From contig NZ_SACS01000016.1 of assembly GCF_004005945.1 (NCBI RefSeq), positions 1 to 64,000 of the forward strand: a stretch of DNA of 64,000 nt. Direction: 5' to 3'. Origin of the DNA: Rheinheimera riviphila (lineage in GTDB: Bacteria > Pseudomonadota > Gammaproteobacteria > Enterobacterales > Alteromonadaceae). The notes beneath the pieces were generated by a model, which was not told where the DNA came from, did not search any database, and worked only from the letters and a program-made list of their open reading frames with translations. The position numbers and the translations under genes were made by a program. Shown here piece by piece: positions 10,613-19,946 of the stretch. Positions within the stretch are counted from its first letter, which is position 1; each line of letters opens with the position of its first letter.

Positions 10613-10837
10613 ATGGATTTATGGTTTGCAGGATGGTTGTTTGGTTGTAGCCTGATTATCTTAAGCTGGTATTGTCACCAGTTGGCGAGCGAAAAAGGTT
10701 ATAGCCCCTGGTTGTTTGCAGTGCTTGGTTTGTTGCCGCTGCTCAACTTCTTCTCGTTATTGCTACTGTATCTGTTACCCGATAAACATGCTGAAGAACA
10801 CCGGGTGTACTTCAGCAAATTTCGCCAGCGCCCCTGA
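10613..10837 (+). CDS. Small two-span membrane protein of unknown function
   Basis: About 74 residues starting MDLWFAGWLF. Two hydrophobic helices (~residues 2-22 and ~31-55) are joined by a short loop with HQLASEKGYS, followed by a charged tail. ATG 10613 has AGGAACAG upstream and is preferred to the in-frame ATG at 10577, which would add a 12-residue leader with no ribosome site. I do not recognise the family. It lies alone between the queA operon promoter and the convergent oxyR end. Confidence 0.55.
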   Translation: MDLWFAGWLFGCSLIILSWYCHQLASEKGYSPWLFAVLGLLPLLNFFSLLLLYLLPDKHAEEHRVYFSKFRQRP

Positions 10838-10858
10838 TTTACTGTCAATAAAGCTGAT

Positions 10859-11782
10859 TCAGACTCCTGGATCAGCCACACACTTTTGCTGCAGCACTTC
10901 GGCAATCAAGGCTGCCATCAATTTATAACTACGCGCTTTGCTGGACGTTGGCCGCCAGGCCACACCGATATCACGGTAAGCGGTAGCATTCTGCGGCGAC
11001 TGACTAATCAGCTGCGTACCTTCTAACAAACCACTGTTAATCGCCATTTGTGGCATAAAAGTCACGCCGAGTTTGTTATTTACCATCTGGGTTAGCGTGT
11101 GCAGGCTGGTGGCGAAAAACGGGTTCACCTTCCGTGAGTCTTCCAACTCACAGGCTTTGACCGCATGGCCGGTTAAACAATGCTCGCGCTCTAGCAAAAA
11201 GATACTTTCATCCGGCCACTGCGAAATATCCTGCTGGAAACCACGTCCCAGCCAGTCCTGATGTAATACCAGCTTAAAACCGTCCTGCGCCAGCACTTCG
11301 GTATGAAAAGCGCCGGTTTCATAAGGCAACGCCAGTAACACCATGTCGAGCCGGCCTTCGGCTAAACCTTGTAGCGAATTGTCCGAGGTATCTTCGCGCA
11401 GCAACAATTGCAGCTCCGGATACCGCTCGCGGCACAAGGTCATCACTTCACTCAGCACAAAAGGCGCAATCGTTGGGATACAACCCAAGCGAAACGGGCC
11501 GGTCATCGGTTTGCCCTGATGCCGGGCGAAATCGGTCAGCTCTTCACATTGTTCGATAATATACCGCGCCTGGCGCACCACATCTTCGCCCAACGGCGTG
11601 AAAATAAAGGTTTTATGGTCGCGTTCCAGCAACTGCGCATTCATGGTTTCTTCCAGATTGGCAATAGCGGCACTTAAAGTCGATTGACCGATATAACAGG
11701 CATCGGCGGCACGACCAAAATGTTGGTGTTCGTGTAAAGCCAGCAGATATTGGAGTTGTTTGATACTGGGCAGACGTTTCAT
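10859..11782 (-). CDS. oxyR: LysR-family peroxide-sensing regulator OxyR
   Basis: LysR regulator of about 307 residues. The N-terminal helix-turn-helix resembles OxyR (YLLALHEHQHFGRAADACYIGQ). The effector domain contains EHCLTGHAVKAC, in which two Cys residues are separated by 9 positions exactly like Cys199 and Cys208 of E. coli OxyR, the pair that forms a disulfide on H2O2 exposure. Downstream GVTFMPQMAI and GVAWRP also match. An upstream in-frame GTG at 11806 would add 8 residues, but ATG 11782 gives the family's usual N terminus. No katG, ahpC or dps lies next to it in this window, so its targets are elsewhere. Confidence 0.88.
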   Translation of the reverse strand: MKRLPSIKQLQYLLALHEHQHFGRAADACYIGQSTLSAAIANLEETMNAQLLERDHKTFIFTPLGEDVVRQARYIIEQCEELTDFARHQGKPMTGPFRLGCIPTIAPFVLSEVMTLCRERYPELQLLLREDTSDNSLQGLAEGRLDMVLLALPYETGAFHTEVLAQDGFKLVLHQDWLGRGFQQDISQWPDESIFLLEREHCLTGHAVKACELEDSRKVNPFFATSLHTLTQMVNNKLGVTFMPQMAINSGLLEGTQLISQSPQNATAYRDIGVAWRPTSSKARSYKLMAALIAEVLQQKCVADPGV

Positions 11783-11913
11783 CAGATTTTCCGCAGCAAA
11801 GGGCACTTTGTACCTGTAATACCGATGAATTTGATGCTAGAGGAATTACCGGGAGACTGCAAGCGCATTCATTTGGCTTGCTGTTAAAAATAGTAGGCTC
11901 AAAAACAGTGGCC

Positions 11914-11947
11914 GCAGAAAAACAACAACCCGCCGTAGCGGGTTGTT
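11914..11947 (-). terminator. Terminator downstream of pitA
   Basis: Perfect 10-bp stem AACAACCCGC/GCGGGTTGTT (11924-11947) with a CGTA loop. On the minus strand it runs into a T-rich stretch at 11922-11914. Confidence 0.8.
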
Positions 11948-11977
11948 AAAACGTACACAACTTGTGAGTTGCTTCGG

Positions 11978-13249
11978 TTACAGCATTTCCATAATGGTTT
12001 TGATGATGTAGAAGAACAAAATCGACAAGAACGCACCGATTGGCAGCGTCACCACCCAGGAAATAAAGATGTTACGCACCACACTCAGGTTCAGCGCCGC
12101 AATACCACGGGCCATACCAACGCCGAGTACCGCACCGACCAAGGTTTGAGTGGTCGAAATTGGTAAACCCATACCTGAAGAAATAACCACGGTGCTGGCA
12201 GCAGCGATTTCAGCAGCAAAACCACGGCTTGGGGTTAAGTGAGTGATGTTCGAGCCGATGGTTTGGATAACCCGGGCACCAAAGGTCATCAAACCAATCA
12301 CGATACCAACGGCACCTAAAGGTAAAATCCACCAGTCCAGCGCGACTTTATCTAAAACCTGACCACCCGACTGAATCACCCCAACCACAGCAGCCAAAGG
12401 TCCTATCGCATTGGCCACATCATTTGAACCATGGGCAAATGCCATACAACAGGCAGTGAAAATCATCAGAATGCCGAAGATTTTTTCGACGTTGTTAAAG
12501 TGCATTTCTTTATCAGCTTCCGGATCAATCTTAACCCGGCTAATGGCGATTTTACCGATCAGACCCACCACCAGAGCAATAGCGACACAAAGTAAAAAAC
12601 CTTGTTCATCGGTCATGTTGATACCAACGTGCTTCAGGCCCTTGGTTACAGTGACAAACGCCATGATAAAGGCAGCAAACACCATATAAAACGGTACATA
12701 TTTCTTGGCACTTTCTAACGGATTATCGGTGTCAAAAATCAGCTTTTGTGCGCTCATAAAAATTAAATAAGCAAGAATACCCGCCAGTAACGGCGTGACG
12801 ACCCAGCTGCCGACGATGCCGCCAACTTCACCCCAATGCACAGCTTCCATACCAACGCCAACTGCACCAAAACCGATGATAGCGCCAACAATCGAGTGAG
12901 TGGTTGAGACCGGCCAGCCAAAATAAGTGGCAACTAATAACCAGCTACCAGCCGCCATCAAGGAGGCAATCATGCCGTACGCCAATAACTCCGGCACTGC
13001 GGCAAACACCTGCGCATCAACAATCCCACTACGGATAGTCGAAGTCACTTCACCACCGGCAAAAAAGGCACCGGTAAATTCAAAAACTGCAGCAATGATA
13101 ATGGCTTGTTTAATGGTCAGCGCTTTTGAACCGACCGAGGTCCCCATCGCGTTAGCTACGTCATTGGCACCTACACCGTAGGCCATGACAAAGCCAAAAA
13201 AAGCAGCGGCGGCCAGCAGATAGACGCCGTATTGTGACAAAATTTCCAT
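11978..13249 (-). CDS. pitA: Low-affinity inorganic phosphate transporter, PiT family
   Basis: 423-residue inner-membrane permease with the two inverted-repeat PHO4 signatures: GVGANDVANAMGTSVGSKAL near the N terminus and AHGSNDVANAIGPLAAV in the second half. It has about 10 membrane spans separated by a cytoplasmic loop (~residues 200-260). PiT proteins import metal-phosphate in symport with protons and work when phosphate is plentiful. It lies 18 bp after a DUF47 (PhoU-like) gene, a conserved pairing in which the accessory protein modulates Pit. A terminator follows. Confidence 0.95.
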   Translation of the reverse strand: MEILSQYGVYLLAAAAFFGFVMAYGVGANDVANAMGTSVGSKALTIKQAIIIAAVFEFTGAFFAGGEVTSTIRSGIVDAQVFAAVPELLAYGMIASLMAAGSWLLVATYFGWPVSTTHSIVGAIIGFGAVGVGMEAVHWGEVGGIVGSWVVTPLLAGILAYLIFMSAQKLIFDTDNPLESAKKYVPFYMVFAAFIMAFVTVTKGLKHVGINMTDEQGFLLCVAIALVVGLIGKIAISRVKIDPEADKEMHFNNVEKIFGILMIFTACCMAFAHGSNDVANAIGPLAAVVGVIQSGGQVLDKVALDWWILPLGAVGIVIGLMTFGARVIQTIGSNITHLTPSRGFAAEIAAASTVVISSGMGLPISTTQTLVGAVLGVGMARGIAALNLSVVRNIFISWVVTLPIGAFLSILFFYIIKTIMEML

Positions 13250-13267
13250 AATAAAATACCTTTGGAA

Positions 13268-13942
13268 TTAACGAGCTAACATGATTTCAAGCCGTGAACC
13301 AACCTTGAGGGCTGTGTCCGCCAGATCCCCGACCCACTCCAGAGTGCGGTACAGGAACATCACATCAACCGGATTTAACTCGGCTTCTGCTTTACGCACA
13401 AATTTGCGCAGGCCAATTTGCATTTGATCGGTGTCGTGTTCAATTTCATCGATTTTTTCGATCATTTTGATCACCAGATCAACTTCACGGCCACGGAAAC
13501 CAGTTTCCAGTAACTCGTCTAATTCGTTGATGGCTTCACAAGCCAACGCCACAGCATCAAGGCACCGTTGCAGATAGGCATGGAATTCAACCTGAATGGG
13601 TTGGGGGATTTCGAGCTCCCGACCTAATACCCGGCCGGTAATGTCTTTGGCTTTGTTCGCAATTTTATCTTGCTGTGATACCAGCTCGAGAATATCGGTA
13701 CGTTCTACCGGTAAAAACAAACCACGTGGTAAGTGGACCCGGATATCACGTTTTAATTTGTCGGCATCTTTTTCTAACGCGACGATGGTCTTCCTGACTT
13801 CCGCTGCAGTATCCCAGTCCTTGTTATACACCGCAGCAAAAAATGGCAGTAATTGTTCACTTGCTGCCAATACTTTGCGGATATGCTCTTCGATCGGCTT
13901 AATTGGAGATTTTGCGAATACAGCCAAAAATGCACTTGGCAT
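13268..13942 (-). CDS. DUF47 / TIGR00153 PhoU-like Pit accessory protein
   Basis: About 225 residues, all-helical, with the family's KSPIKPIEEH start, a central heptad-rich region (LEKDADKLKRDIRVHLPRG) and the C-terminal YRTLEWVGDLAD motif that resembles PhoU repeats. ATG 13942 follows AAGAGGC and fits the family N terminus; upstream in-frame codons to 13996 would add 18 unrelated residues. It precedes pitA by 18 bp in the same operon and is likely to regulate Pit activity rather than transport phosphate itself. Confidence 0.88.
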   Translation of the reverse strand: MPSAFLAVFAKSPIKPIEEHIRKVLAASEQLLPFFAAVYNKDWDTAAEVRKTIVALEKDADKLKRDIRVHLPRGLFLPVERTDILELVSQQDKIANKAKDITGRVLGRELEIPQPIQVEFHAYLQRCLDAVALACEAINELDELLETGFRGREVDLVIKMIEKIDEIEHDTDQMQIGLRKFVRKAEAELNPVDVMFLYRTLEWVGDLADTALKVGSRLEIMLAR

Positions 13943-14027
13943 AGGTTTGCCTCTTGGTTTTGATGTGGACGAAAGTCGGCGCGCATTGTACTGCAATCAT
14001 TCAGTAATAAAAATGACATTTTCCAGC

Positions 14028-14069
14028 AAAATGAAAACGCCAGCCTGAATTTTAGTCAGAACTGGCGTT
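14028..14069 (-). terminator. Terminator downstream of phoU
   Basis: Stem AACGCCAG/CTGGCGTT (14036-14043 with 14062-14069) is followed on the minus strand by TTTTCATTTT. It separates the pst-phoU operon from the pit operon. Confidence 0.75.
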
Positions 14070-14101
14070 GCTGTAACATTTTTATTTAAGAAAGTGATTT
14101 T

Positions 14102-14815
14102 TTAGCTGCGGGCATCCTGCTCCAGAATGTCTTCACCGCTATGGCGGACATCTTTTCCTTTCACAAAGGAAATGACGTACTCTGCGATATTTTTACAACG
14201 ATCGCCCATCCGCTCCAGCGAACGCGCCGACCATAATACATTCATGATTTTCGGGATAGATCGTGGATCTTCCATCATATAGGTCATCAATTGGCGGGTG
14301 ATCGCTTCATATTCGCGGTCGACTTTTTTATCTTCTTTGTACACAGCGAGTGCGGCTTCGACGTCCATTCTGGCAAAAGCATCCAGCACATCGTGCAGCA
14401 TCTGCGCCACATGGCGTCCCATATTTTCCAGATTCACCAGCAAATCCTGTTGCGCGCTGCTGAACGATTCCAGCGCCACTTTAGCGATACGTTCGGCTTC
14501 ATCACCAATCCGTTCTAAGTCGGAAATGGCTTTGATAATCGCCATAATCAGCCGTAAATCACTGGCGGCAGGCTGGCGTTTGGCAATGATACGGGTACAT
14601 TCGCCATCAATGCGAATTTCCCAGTCGTTGACCACTAAATCAGTTGCGATGACCTGGCGCGCCAGTTCGGCGTCGCTGGTGGCAATGGCCGTCAGCGCAT
14701 CAGACAGTTGCTGTTCAATCAAACCACCCATCGCCATCACGTGGTTGCGGATCTGCTCAATTTCTTCATTAAACTGGCTGGAAATGTGCTTGGTTAAATT
14801 TAATTTATCCATCAT
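14102..14815 (-). CDS. phoU: Phosphate signalling regulator PhoU
   Basis: 237 residues made of two three-helix PhoU repeats, with the metal-binding family segments [17 protein letters not shown] (~residues 88-104) and [16 protein letters not shown] (~192-207). PhoU links the Pst transporter to the PhoR kinase: when phosphate is plentiful it keeps PhoR from activating PhoB. An AATAGGAG ribosome site precedes the start at 14815. It is the last gene of the pstS-C-A-B-phoU order and ends just before a terminator. Confidence 0.96.
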   Translation of the reverse strand: MMDKLNLTKHISSQFNEEIEQIRNHVMAMGGLIEQQLSDALTAIATSDAELARQVIATDLVVNDWEIRIDGECTRIIAKRQPAASDLRLIMAIIKAISDLERIGDEAERIAKVALESFSSAQQDLLVNLENMGRHVAQMLHDVLDAFARMDVEAALAVYKEDKKVDREYEAITRQLMTYMMEDPRSIPKIMNVLWSARSLERMGDRCKNIAEYVISFVKGKDVRHSGEDILEQDARS

Positions 14816-14852
14816 GGACTCCTATTAAACCTTATGTCGGTGGCTGCTTCAA

Positions 14853-15659
14853 TTAGCCGAACCGGCCAGTAATGTAATCTTCTGTTTGCTGCTCTGATGG
14901 ATTGGTGAACATTTTGTTCGTCGCATCAAATTCAATCAGATCGCCCATGTACATAAAGGCAGTATAGTCAGAAACCCGTGCCGCCTGTTGCATGTTGTGC
15001 GTGACAATGACGATGGTGTAACGGTCTTTTAACTCGTAAATCAGCTCTTCAATTTTCAGCGTCGAGATTGGATCCAGCGCCGATGCCGGCTCATCGAGCA
15101 ACAGCACTTCAGGTTCGATTGCAATCGCACGGGCAATCACCAGTCGTTGTTGCTGACCACCTGACAAACCAAAGGCGTTGTCGTGTAACCGGTCTTTTAC
15201 TTCATTCCACAGCGCCGCGCCTTTGAGTGATGTTTCTACCACTTCATCCAGCACCCGCTTGTCTTTCACGCCTTGCAGACGCAGGCCATAAGCGACGTTT
15301 TCATAAATAGTTTTCGGGAACGGGTTGGGCTTTTGGAATACCATGCCAACCGAACGGCGCAGTTCCGACACATCCACCGATGGGGCGTAAATATTCTGAC
15401 CATCCATCAGAATTTCACCTTCAATCCGGCAGATATCGACCAAATCGTTCATCCGGTTAAAGCAGCGTAACAAGGTCGATTTACCACAACCTGACGGGCC
15501 GATAAAAGCGGTGACGCGCTTTTCCGGAATGGTCATATTGATGCCATTTAAGGCGCGGGCGTCAGCGTAATACAGATTCAGGTTGTTCACCGTCAGCTTT
15601 ACTTTTTCATCGGCCAGGATCAGGTCGCTGGTGCTGTTTTGCAGTTGCTGTTGACTCAT
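14853..15659 (-). CDS. pstB: Phosphate ABC transporter ATP-binding protein PstB
   Basis: About 268 residues. Walker [11 protein letters not shown]-loop VFQKPNPFP, signature LSGGQQQRL, Walker [13 protein letters not shown] and the switch His in [14 protein letters not shown] are all present and intact. The reading frame is open up to 15725 (TTG, then ATG 15722), which would add 22 Pro/Ala-rich residues. ATG 15659 (MSQQQLQ) gives a normal length and is preferred, but its ribosome site is weak, so the start is uncertain. It powers phosphate import with the PstA/PstC channel encoded just upstream. Confidence 0.95.
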   Translation of the reverse strand: MSQQQLQNSTSDLILADEKVKLTVNNLNLYYADARALNGINMTIPEKRVTAFIGPSGCGKSTLLRCFNRMNDLVDICRIEGEILMDGQNIYAPSVDVSELRRSVGMVFQKPNPFPKTIYENVAYGLRLQGVKDKRVLDEVVETSLKGAALWNEVKDRLHDNAFGLSGGQQQRLVIARAIAIEPEVLLLDEPASALDPISTLKIEELIYELKDRYTIVIVTHNMQQAARVSDYTAFMYMGDLIEFDATNKMFTNPSEQQTEDYITGRFG

Positions 15660-15733
15660 TGTTTCATTCACTCTTTCAAATTTAATCCGGGTTGCAGTGG
15701 CGCCCGCAGGCGCCGGTGGCATCAAAGCTCAGC

Positions 15734-17395
15734 TTAATCCGATTCGCTGCGGTATTTTTCCCGCAATCTGTTACGCAATTGAATGGCCGCCATATTCAGC
15801 ACCACAATCAGCACCACCAGCACCAGCGCAGTGGCATACAACAATGGCCGTGACGCTTCGACGTTCGGGCTTTGGAAACCAACGTCATAAACGTGGAAAC
15901 CCAGGTGCATAATTTTCTGATCCAAATGTACAAACGGGAAGTTGCCATCGACCGGTAACGTTGGTGCTAATTTCACCACACCCACCAGCATCAGCGGCGC
16001 CACTTCACCGGCAGCACGGGCGATGGCCAGAATTAAACCGGTCATCATCGCAGGTGTGGCCAGCGGCACCACCACTTTCCACAAAGTTTCAGACTTGGTC
16101 GCACCAAGGGCCAATGAGCCCATGCGGATGGTACTCGGAATACGTGACAAGCCTTCTTCGGTTGACACAATCACCACCGGTAACGTCAGCAGCGCCAGCG
16201 TTAACGAGGCCCAGAATAAACCTGGAGTACCAAAAGTTGGCGAAGGCAAAGATTCCGCATAAAACAGCTGGTCGATATTGCCGCCCAGAATGTACACAAA
16301 AAAGCCCAGACCAAACACACCGTAAACGATTGAAGGTACACCGGCCAGGTTATACACCGAAATCCGGATAATTTTCAGCACCGTACCCTGCTTGGCATAT
16401 TCGCGCAGGTAAATCGCCGCCAGCACACCAAAGGGGGTCACGATGATCGACATCAAAATCACCATCGTCACGGTGCCGAAAATTGCCGGGAAAATCCCGC
16501 CTTCAGTATTCGCTTCGCGTGGATCATCAACCAGAAACGACCACAGCGCAAAGCCATAATGGCCAACTTTCTGCAGTGTATTCATCGCGTTTGGCTGATG
16601 GGCATGCACGATGTTGCTCAGACTGATGGTCATTTCAGTGCCTTCAGCAGACGTCATCACCAAACTGTCACGCTTAGCGTCAGCGTTGAGTGCATCCAGC
16701 TGCTGTTGTAACTGGGCATACTGTGCATCCAGCTCCGCTCTGTCCTGCGCGGCCTGTTGCTCATAAGCTGAAAGTTGTTCTGCGGTGGCGCCGGCCAATT
16801 CAAGCTTACGTTTTTCCAGTCGCAGTTTTTCGAGGCCTTTGTTGATGCGGCCAATATCGGTCTTTTCGATGGCGCTGATGGCATCATGGATATCGTTGGC
16901 GCGGTCAATCCGCAACTCCAGTTCCGCCCACAACGCATCGCCTTCAGCAACAACTTTATCCTGCTGCAGCAGTTTTTGCGGGAAGCCGAAGAAATGACCC
17001 CATTCGCGCCGCTCAATCACCGTGGCGTTTTGTGGCTGTTGCCAGTTCGCTAAATCGCGGTCTAAAAACCAGGCGAAATCACGGCCATATAGATCGCGGT
17101 TACCGACTTTCAGTAAATGCCGCGGGTAGACCAGCTGACCGTCATCCAGCTTAACGCCGGAGTCTTTTAACACTGCGGCACTGACTTCTTCGGTGCGCAC
17201 TAATTCCGCCAGCAGCATTTTTTCACTGCCATCCGGCTGTTTTGCTTGCACCGTCTGCAAATTACCCGGCCAGAAGTGACTGCCACCCTGCACCAGAATC
17301 AGCCCCAGAACGCCAATCACCATCACCAGACACAAAGCAATTGCGCCGGCGTTTAACCAAATCCACGGAGTTCCCGTTTTGAACCAAGCTCTCAT
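15734..17395 (-). CDS. pstA: Phosphate ABC transporter permease PstA, long form with coiled-coil insertion
   Basis: About 553 residues, nearly twice the E. coli PstA (296). The first membrane span (~residues 14-36) is followed by a periplasmic insertion to about residue 275. Its last part (~135-225) is rich in Leu, Glu, Lys and Gln with heptad character (KGLEKLRLEKRKLELAGA), a probable coiled coil. The conserved permease core follows, with the EAA-type loop LGATKSETLWKVVVPLA that docks onto PstB. ATG 17395 is chosen over 17401 because GGAG lies 8 nt upstream. The gene is packed 15 bp after pstC. The insertion probably meets the similarly enlarged PstC in the periplasm. Confidence 0.93.
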   Translation of the reverse strand: MRAWFKTGTPWIWLNAGAIALCLVMVIGVLGLILVQGGSHFWPGNLQTVQAKQPDGSEKMLLAELVRTEEVSAAVLKDSGVKLDDGQLVYPRHLLKVGNRDLYGRDFAWFLDRDLANWQQPQNATVIERREWGHFFGFPQKLLQQDKVVAEGDALWAELELRIDRANDIHDAISAIEKTDIGRINKGLEKLRLEKRKLELAGATAEQLSAYEQQAAQDRAELDAQYAQLQQQLDALNADAKRDSLVMTSAEGTEMTISLSNIVHAHQPNAMNTLQKVGHYGFALWSFLVDDPREANTEGGIFPAIFGTVTMVILMSIIVTPFGVLAAIYLREYAKQGTVLKIIRISVYNLAGVPSIVYGVFGLGFFVYILGGNIDQLFYAESLPSPTFGTPGLFWASLTLALLTLPVVIVSTEEGLSRIPSTIRMGSLALGATKSETLWKVVVPLATPAMMTGLILAIARAAGEVAPLMLVGVVKLAPTLPVDGNFPFVHLDQKIMHLGFHVYDVGFQSPNVEASRPLLYATALVLVVLIVVLNMAAIQLRNRLREKYRSESD

Positions 17396-17410
17396 CGTCA
17401 TGACTCCAAC

Positions 17411-19723
17411 TTACAGATTGCTAAAGCGTTGACGTAAACGCTGCCGTATCACTTCGGCTAATGTGTTAAAGACAAAGGTGAATACAAACAGCACCAGTGC
17501 CGCCAGGAACAACACGCGGAAGTGGGTACTGCCAACAGCAGTTTCCGGTAACTCCACCGCGATATTGGCCGAAAGTGTGCGCATGCCTTCAAACAGGTTG
17601 AAGTTCACCACCGGGCTATTGCCGGTTGCCATCAGCACGATCATCGTTTCACCCACAGCACGGCCAAAACCAACCATCACTGCGGCAAAAATACCAGGGC
17701 TTGCCGTTGGTAACACCACACCCATCATCGTTTGCCAAGGCGTTGCACCGAGGGCCAATGAACCTTGGGTTAAATGACGTGGCACGTTAAAAATCGCATC
17801 TTCGGCAATCGAGAAGATATTCGGAATGACCGCAAAACCCATGGCAATGCCCACTACCAGCGCGTTGCGTTGATCGTAAGTAATGCCATTGTCAGTAAAC
17901 CACTGGCGCAGGCTGCCATTAAAAAACTGATTATCAATCGCCGGGCTTAAACTGACACAAATCCAGATAAACGCGATGATCACCGGCACCAGCAGCGCCA
18001 CTTCCCAACCAAGTCCAATGCGGTTACGCAGGCTTGCCGGCAGATAACGGTAACACCAGGCGGCCAGTAACATCATCAGCGGCAACAACAGTAAAATGGA
18101 GAACACGGCACTTAAATAATTTTCGATAAAAGGCGCCAGCCACAAACCAGCCAGGAAACCCAGAATTACGGTTGGCAAGGCCGCCATAATTTCAATGGTC
18201 GGTTTGACCTTACCGCGCAGCTTTGGCGTCATAAAATAAGCGGTGTACAGCGCACTCATCACCGCCAGTGGCGTGGCAAATAACATCGCGAACAACGCTG
18301 CTTTTAACGTTCCTACTGCCAGTGGCACCAGACTCATTTTTGCTTCAAATTCATCAGAACCCGACGAGGCTTGCCAGATATAATCTGCTTCGCCACGACC
18401 TTCGTACCAGACTTCATTCCACATCGCTTTCCACGATACGTCCGGGTGGGCATTTTCCAGCAGGAAATTATGCGTCTGACCTTTGGTATCAAGGATCAAA
18501 AAAGCATCATTAATCGGACTAATCGCCAGCCTTGCCGGCTGAATGTCGTCGGCTAGCGGTTCCAACCACAAGGTGCGGGCTGAAGTACCGTAATGGATGC
18601 CCAGGTGGCCTTTTTCATCAATTGCCATAAAACCTTTGCGCGAATACTCAGGTTCAATCTGGGTAATGGCCGCCGGATGCTGGTCGAAGTCACGAATGTG
18701 CTTCAGGTGAAAGTTATTATGCTCGTCGCGGACTAAAAACCACTGACTGACAGTGCCATCACTGCCACCCACAATTAACGACACTGAACCGACCAAAAAC
18801 TCCAGCGCGGTAATGTTCTGACCAGTGGCGACTGCGGTTACGGCTTCCACATAACGGGCAGATGCCGGTTCGCTAATGTCGTAATAATGGATTTTGTTGT
18901 CCATATCCGCGACAAACAGGTTTTTCAGCGTGGTATCGACCAACATTTTACGCACAGTTTTTGGCGCTTCCGGCAGTTGATAGTCGGTCCGCACTAACGT
19001 TGTTTCGCCGCTCAGAAATTCGGTCTGGGCTTCAAACAGGTTGTAGGACAAACGGCCATCGGCGGTAAAGGCGGTAATCGCCGTACCTGAAGGGCCTTCC
19101 TGCACCGCCAGGCTTAAGATCGGTTGTTGTTGCGGATCAAGCTGGATCGGCGTGTCACCGAGTGGATAAGTCACCACCGGCACAATTTGCCGTTTGTCAT
19201 TCGGGTAGCTTAAGTTGTATTCATGTTTGGCCACCAGCACCTGGCCGTTGCTTAAACCAAAAGCAATCAGACCAGAGCGTGGTTCACCTTTAGCAAAACT
19301 GCTGATGGTGGCATCTGCCGGTAACGCCAGCTGAATTTTTTGCTGCGCGGCACCGGTTTTGGCATCAAAAAACTGCAACTGACCACCAGCATCGGCCACC
19401 AGACCGACTTCACCATAGCGTTCCAGATTACTGAACAGTGGTTGCGGGCTGGCACTTGGATAGCTGTGTTGTTTCTCGACATCGGCCGACGAAAATATCG
19501 GTCCAACTTCAGAAAACAAATAAATGAAGATTGTGGCAAAAGCCGCCACCACACTGATACCGGCAAAAGCGATACCATACTGTGACACTTTATCTTTAAA
19601 ACTGCGCCACTTGCGCAAGCGCGCCCTTTTCTCACCGCTGGGCAGTAAGGAACGGGTCACCTGAGTGGGCTCGGGACTTACAGTACTTGGGGTACTGGCG
19701 GTACTTACGGAGGTCTGTTGCAT
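17411..19723 (-). CDS. pstC: Phosphate ABC transporter permease PstC, long form with propeller-like insertion
   Basis: About 770 residues against ~320 in E. coli. After a Ser/Thr/Pro-rich cytoplasmic tail and one membrane span (~49-70) comes a periplasmic domain of some 380 residues. It has repeated short beta-strand blades of WD40/beta-propeller look (GEVGLVADAGGQLQFFDAKTG, VSLIVGGSDGTVSQWFLV). The transport core (~470-765) has the EAA loop LGATPWQTMMGVVLPTA. Long PstC proteins of this type are known in marine Gammaproteobacteria, but the role of the insertion is not established. ATG 19723 (MQQTSV) is the likeliest start; the frame is open to 19765. It follows pstS after a 220-bp gap containing hairpins. 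Confidence 0.92.
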   Translation of the reverse strand: MQQTSVSTASTPSTVSPEPTQVTRSLLPSGEKRARLRKWRSFKDKVSQYGIAFAGISVVAAFATIFIYLFSEVGPIFSSADVEKQHSYPSASPQPLFSNLERYGEVGLVADAGGQLQFFDAKTGAAQQKIQLALPADATISSFAKGEPRSGLIAFGLSNGQVLVAKHEYNLSYPNDKRQIVPVVTYPLGDTPIQLDPQQQPILSLAVQEGPSGTAITAFTADGRLSYNLFEAQTEFLSGETTLVRTDYQLPEAPKTVRKMLVDTTLKNLFVADMDNKIHYYDISEPASARYVEAVTAVATGQNITALEFLVGSVSLIVGGSDGTVSQWFLVRDEHNNFHLKHIRDFDQHPAAITQIEPEYSRKGFMAIDEKGHLGIHYGTSARTLWLEPLADDIQPARLAISPINDAFLILDTKGQTHNFLLENAHPDVSWKAMWNEVWYEGRGEADYIWQASSGSDEFEAKMSLVPLAVGTLKAALFAMLFATPLAVMSALYTAYFMTPKLRGKVKPTIEIMAALPTVILGFLAGLWLAPFIENYLSAVFSILLLLPLMMLLAAWCYRYLPASLRNRIGLGWEVALLVPVIIAFIWICVSLSPAIDNQFFNGSLRQWFTDNGITYDQRNALVVGIAMGFAVIPNIFSIAEDAIFNVPRHLTQGSLALGATPWQTMMGVVLPTASPGIFAAVMVGFGRAVGETMIVLMATGNSPVVNFNLFEGMRTLSANIAVELPETAVGSTHFRVLFLAALVLFVFTFVFNTLAEVIRQRLRQRFSNL

Positions 19724-19862
19724 TGGTGCACATCCACGACTGACTTTTCGGATAGTGCAAAGCATAGATGAGTTTTATTTCAGAAATATTACAATGAAGT
19801 TTTTTGTCACAATACGGTCATATAGACATTGAGCTACTCAGAAAAGAATAGCGGCAATTTGA

Positions 19863-19935
19863 CACTAGCCAAAACAGCTAAAGCACCGCGCAGGCAGTGC
19901 TTTGGCATATGCTGCAGCCAGACACTGCAGCAAAA
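19863..19935 (-). other. pstS-pstC intercistronic hairpins
   Basis: Two stem-loops in the minus-strand transcript after pstS: TGCTGCAG/CTGCAGCA (19910-19932), and AAAGCAC...GTGCTTT nearer pstC (about 19880-19903). The second is followed by a short GTTTTGGC run, a weak terminator at best. Such structures usually protect or attenuate mRNA so that the binding protein is made in excess over the permeases. Confidence 0.5.
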
Positions 19936-19946
19936 GTGGTTCGACG

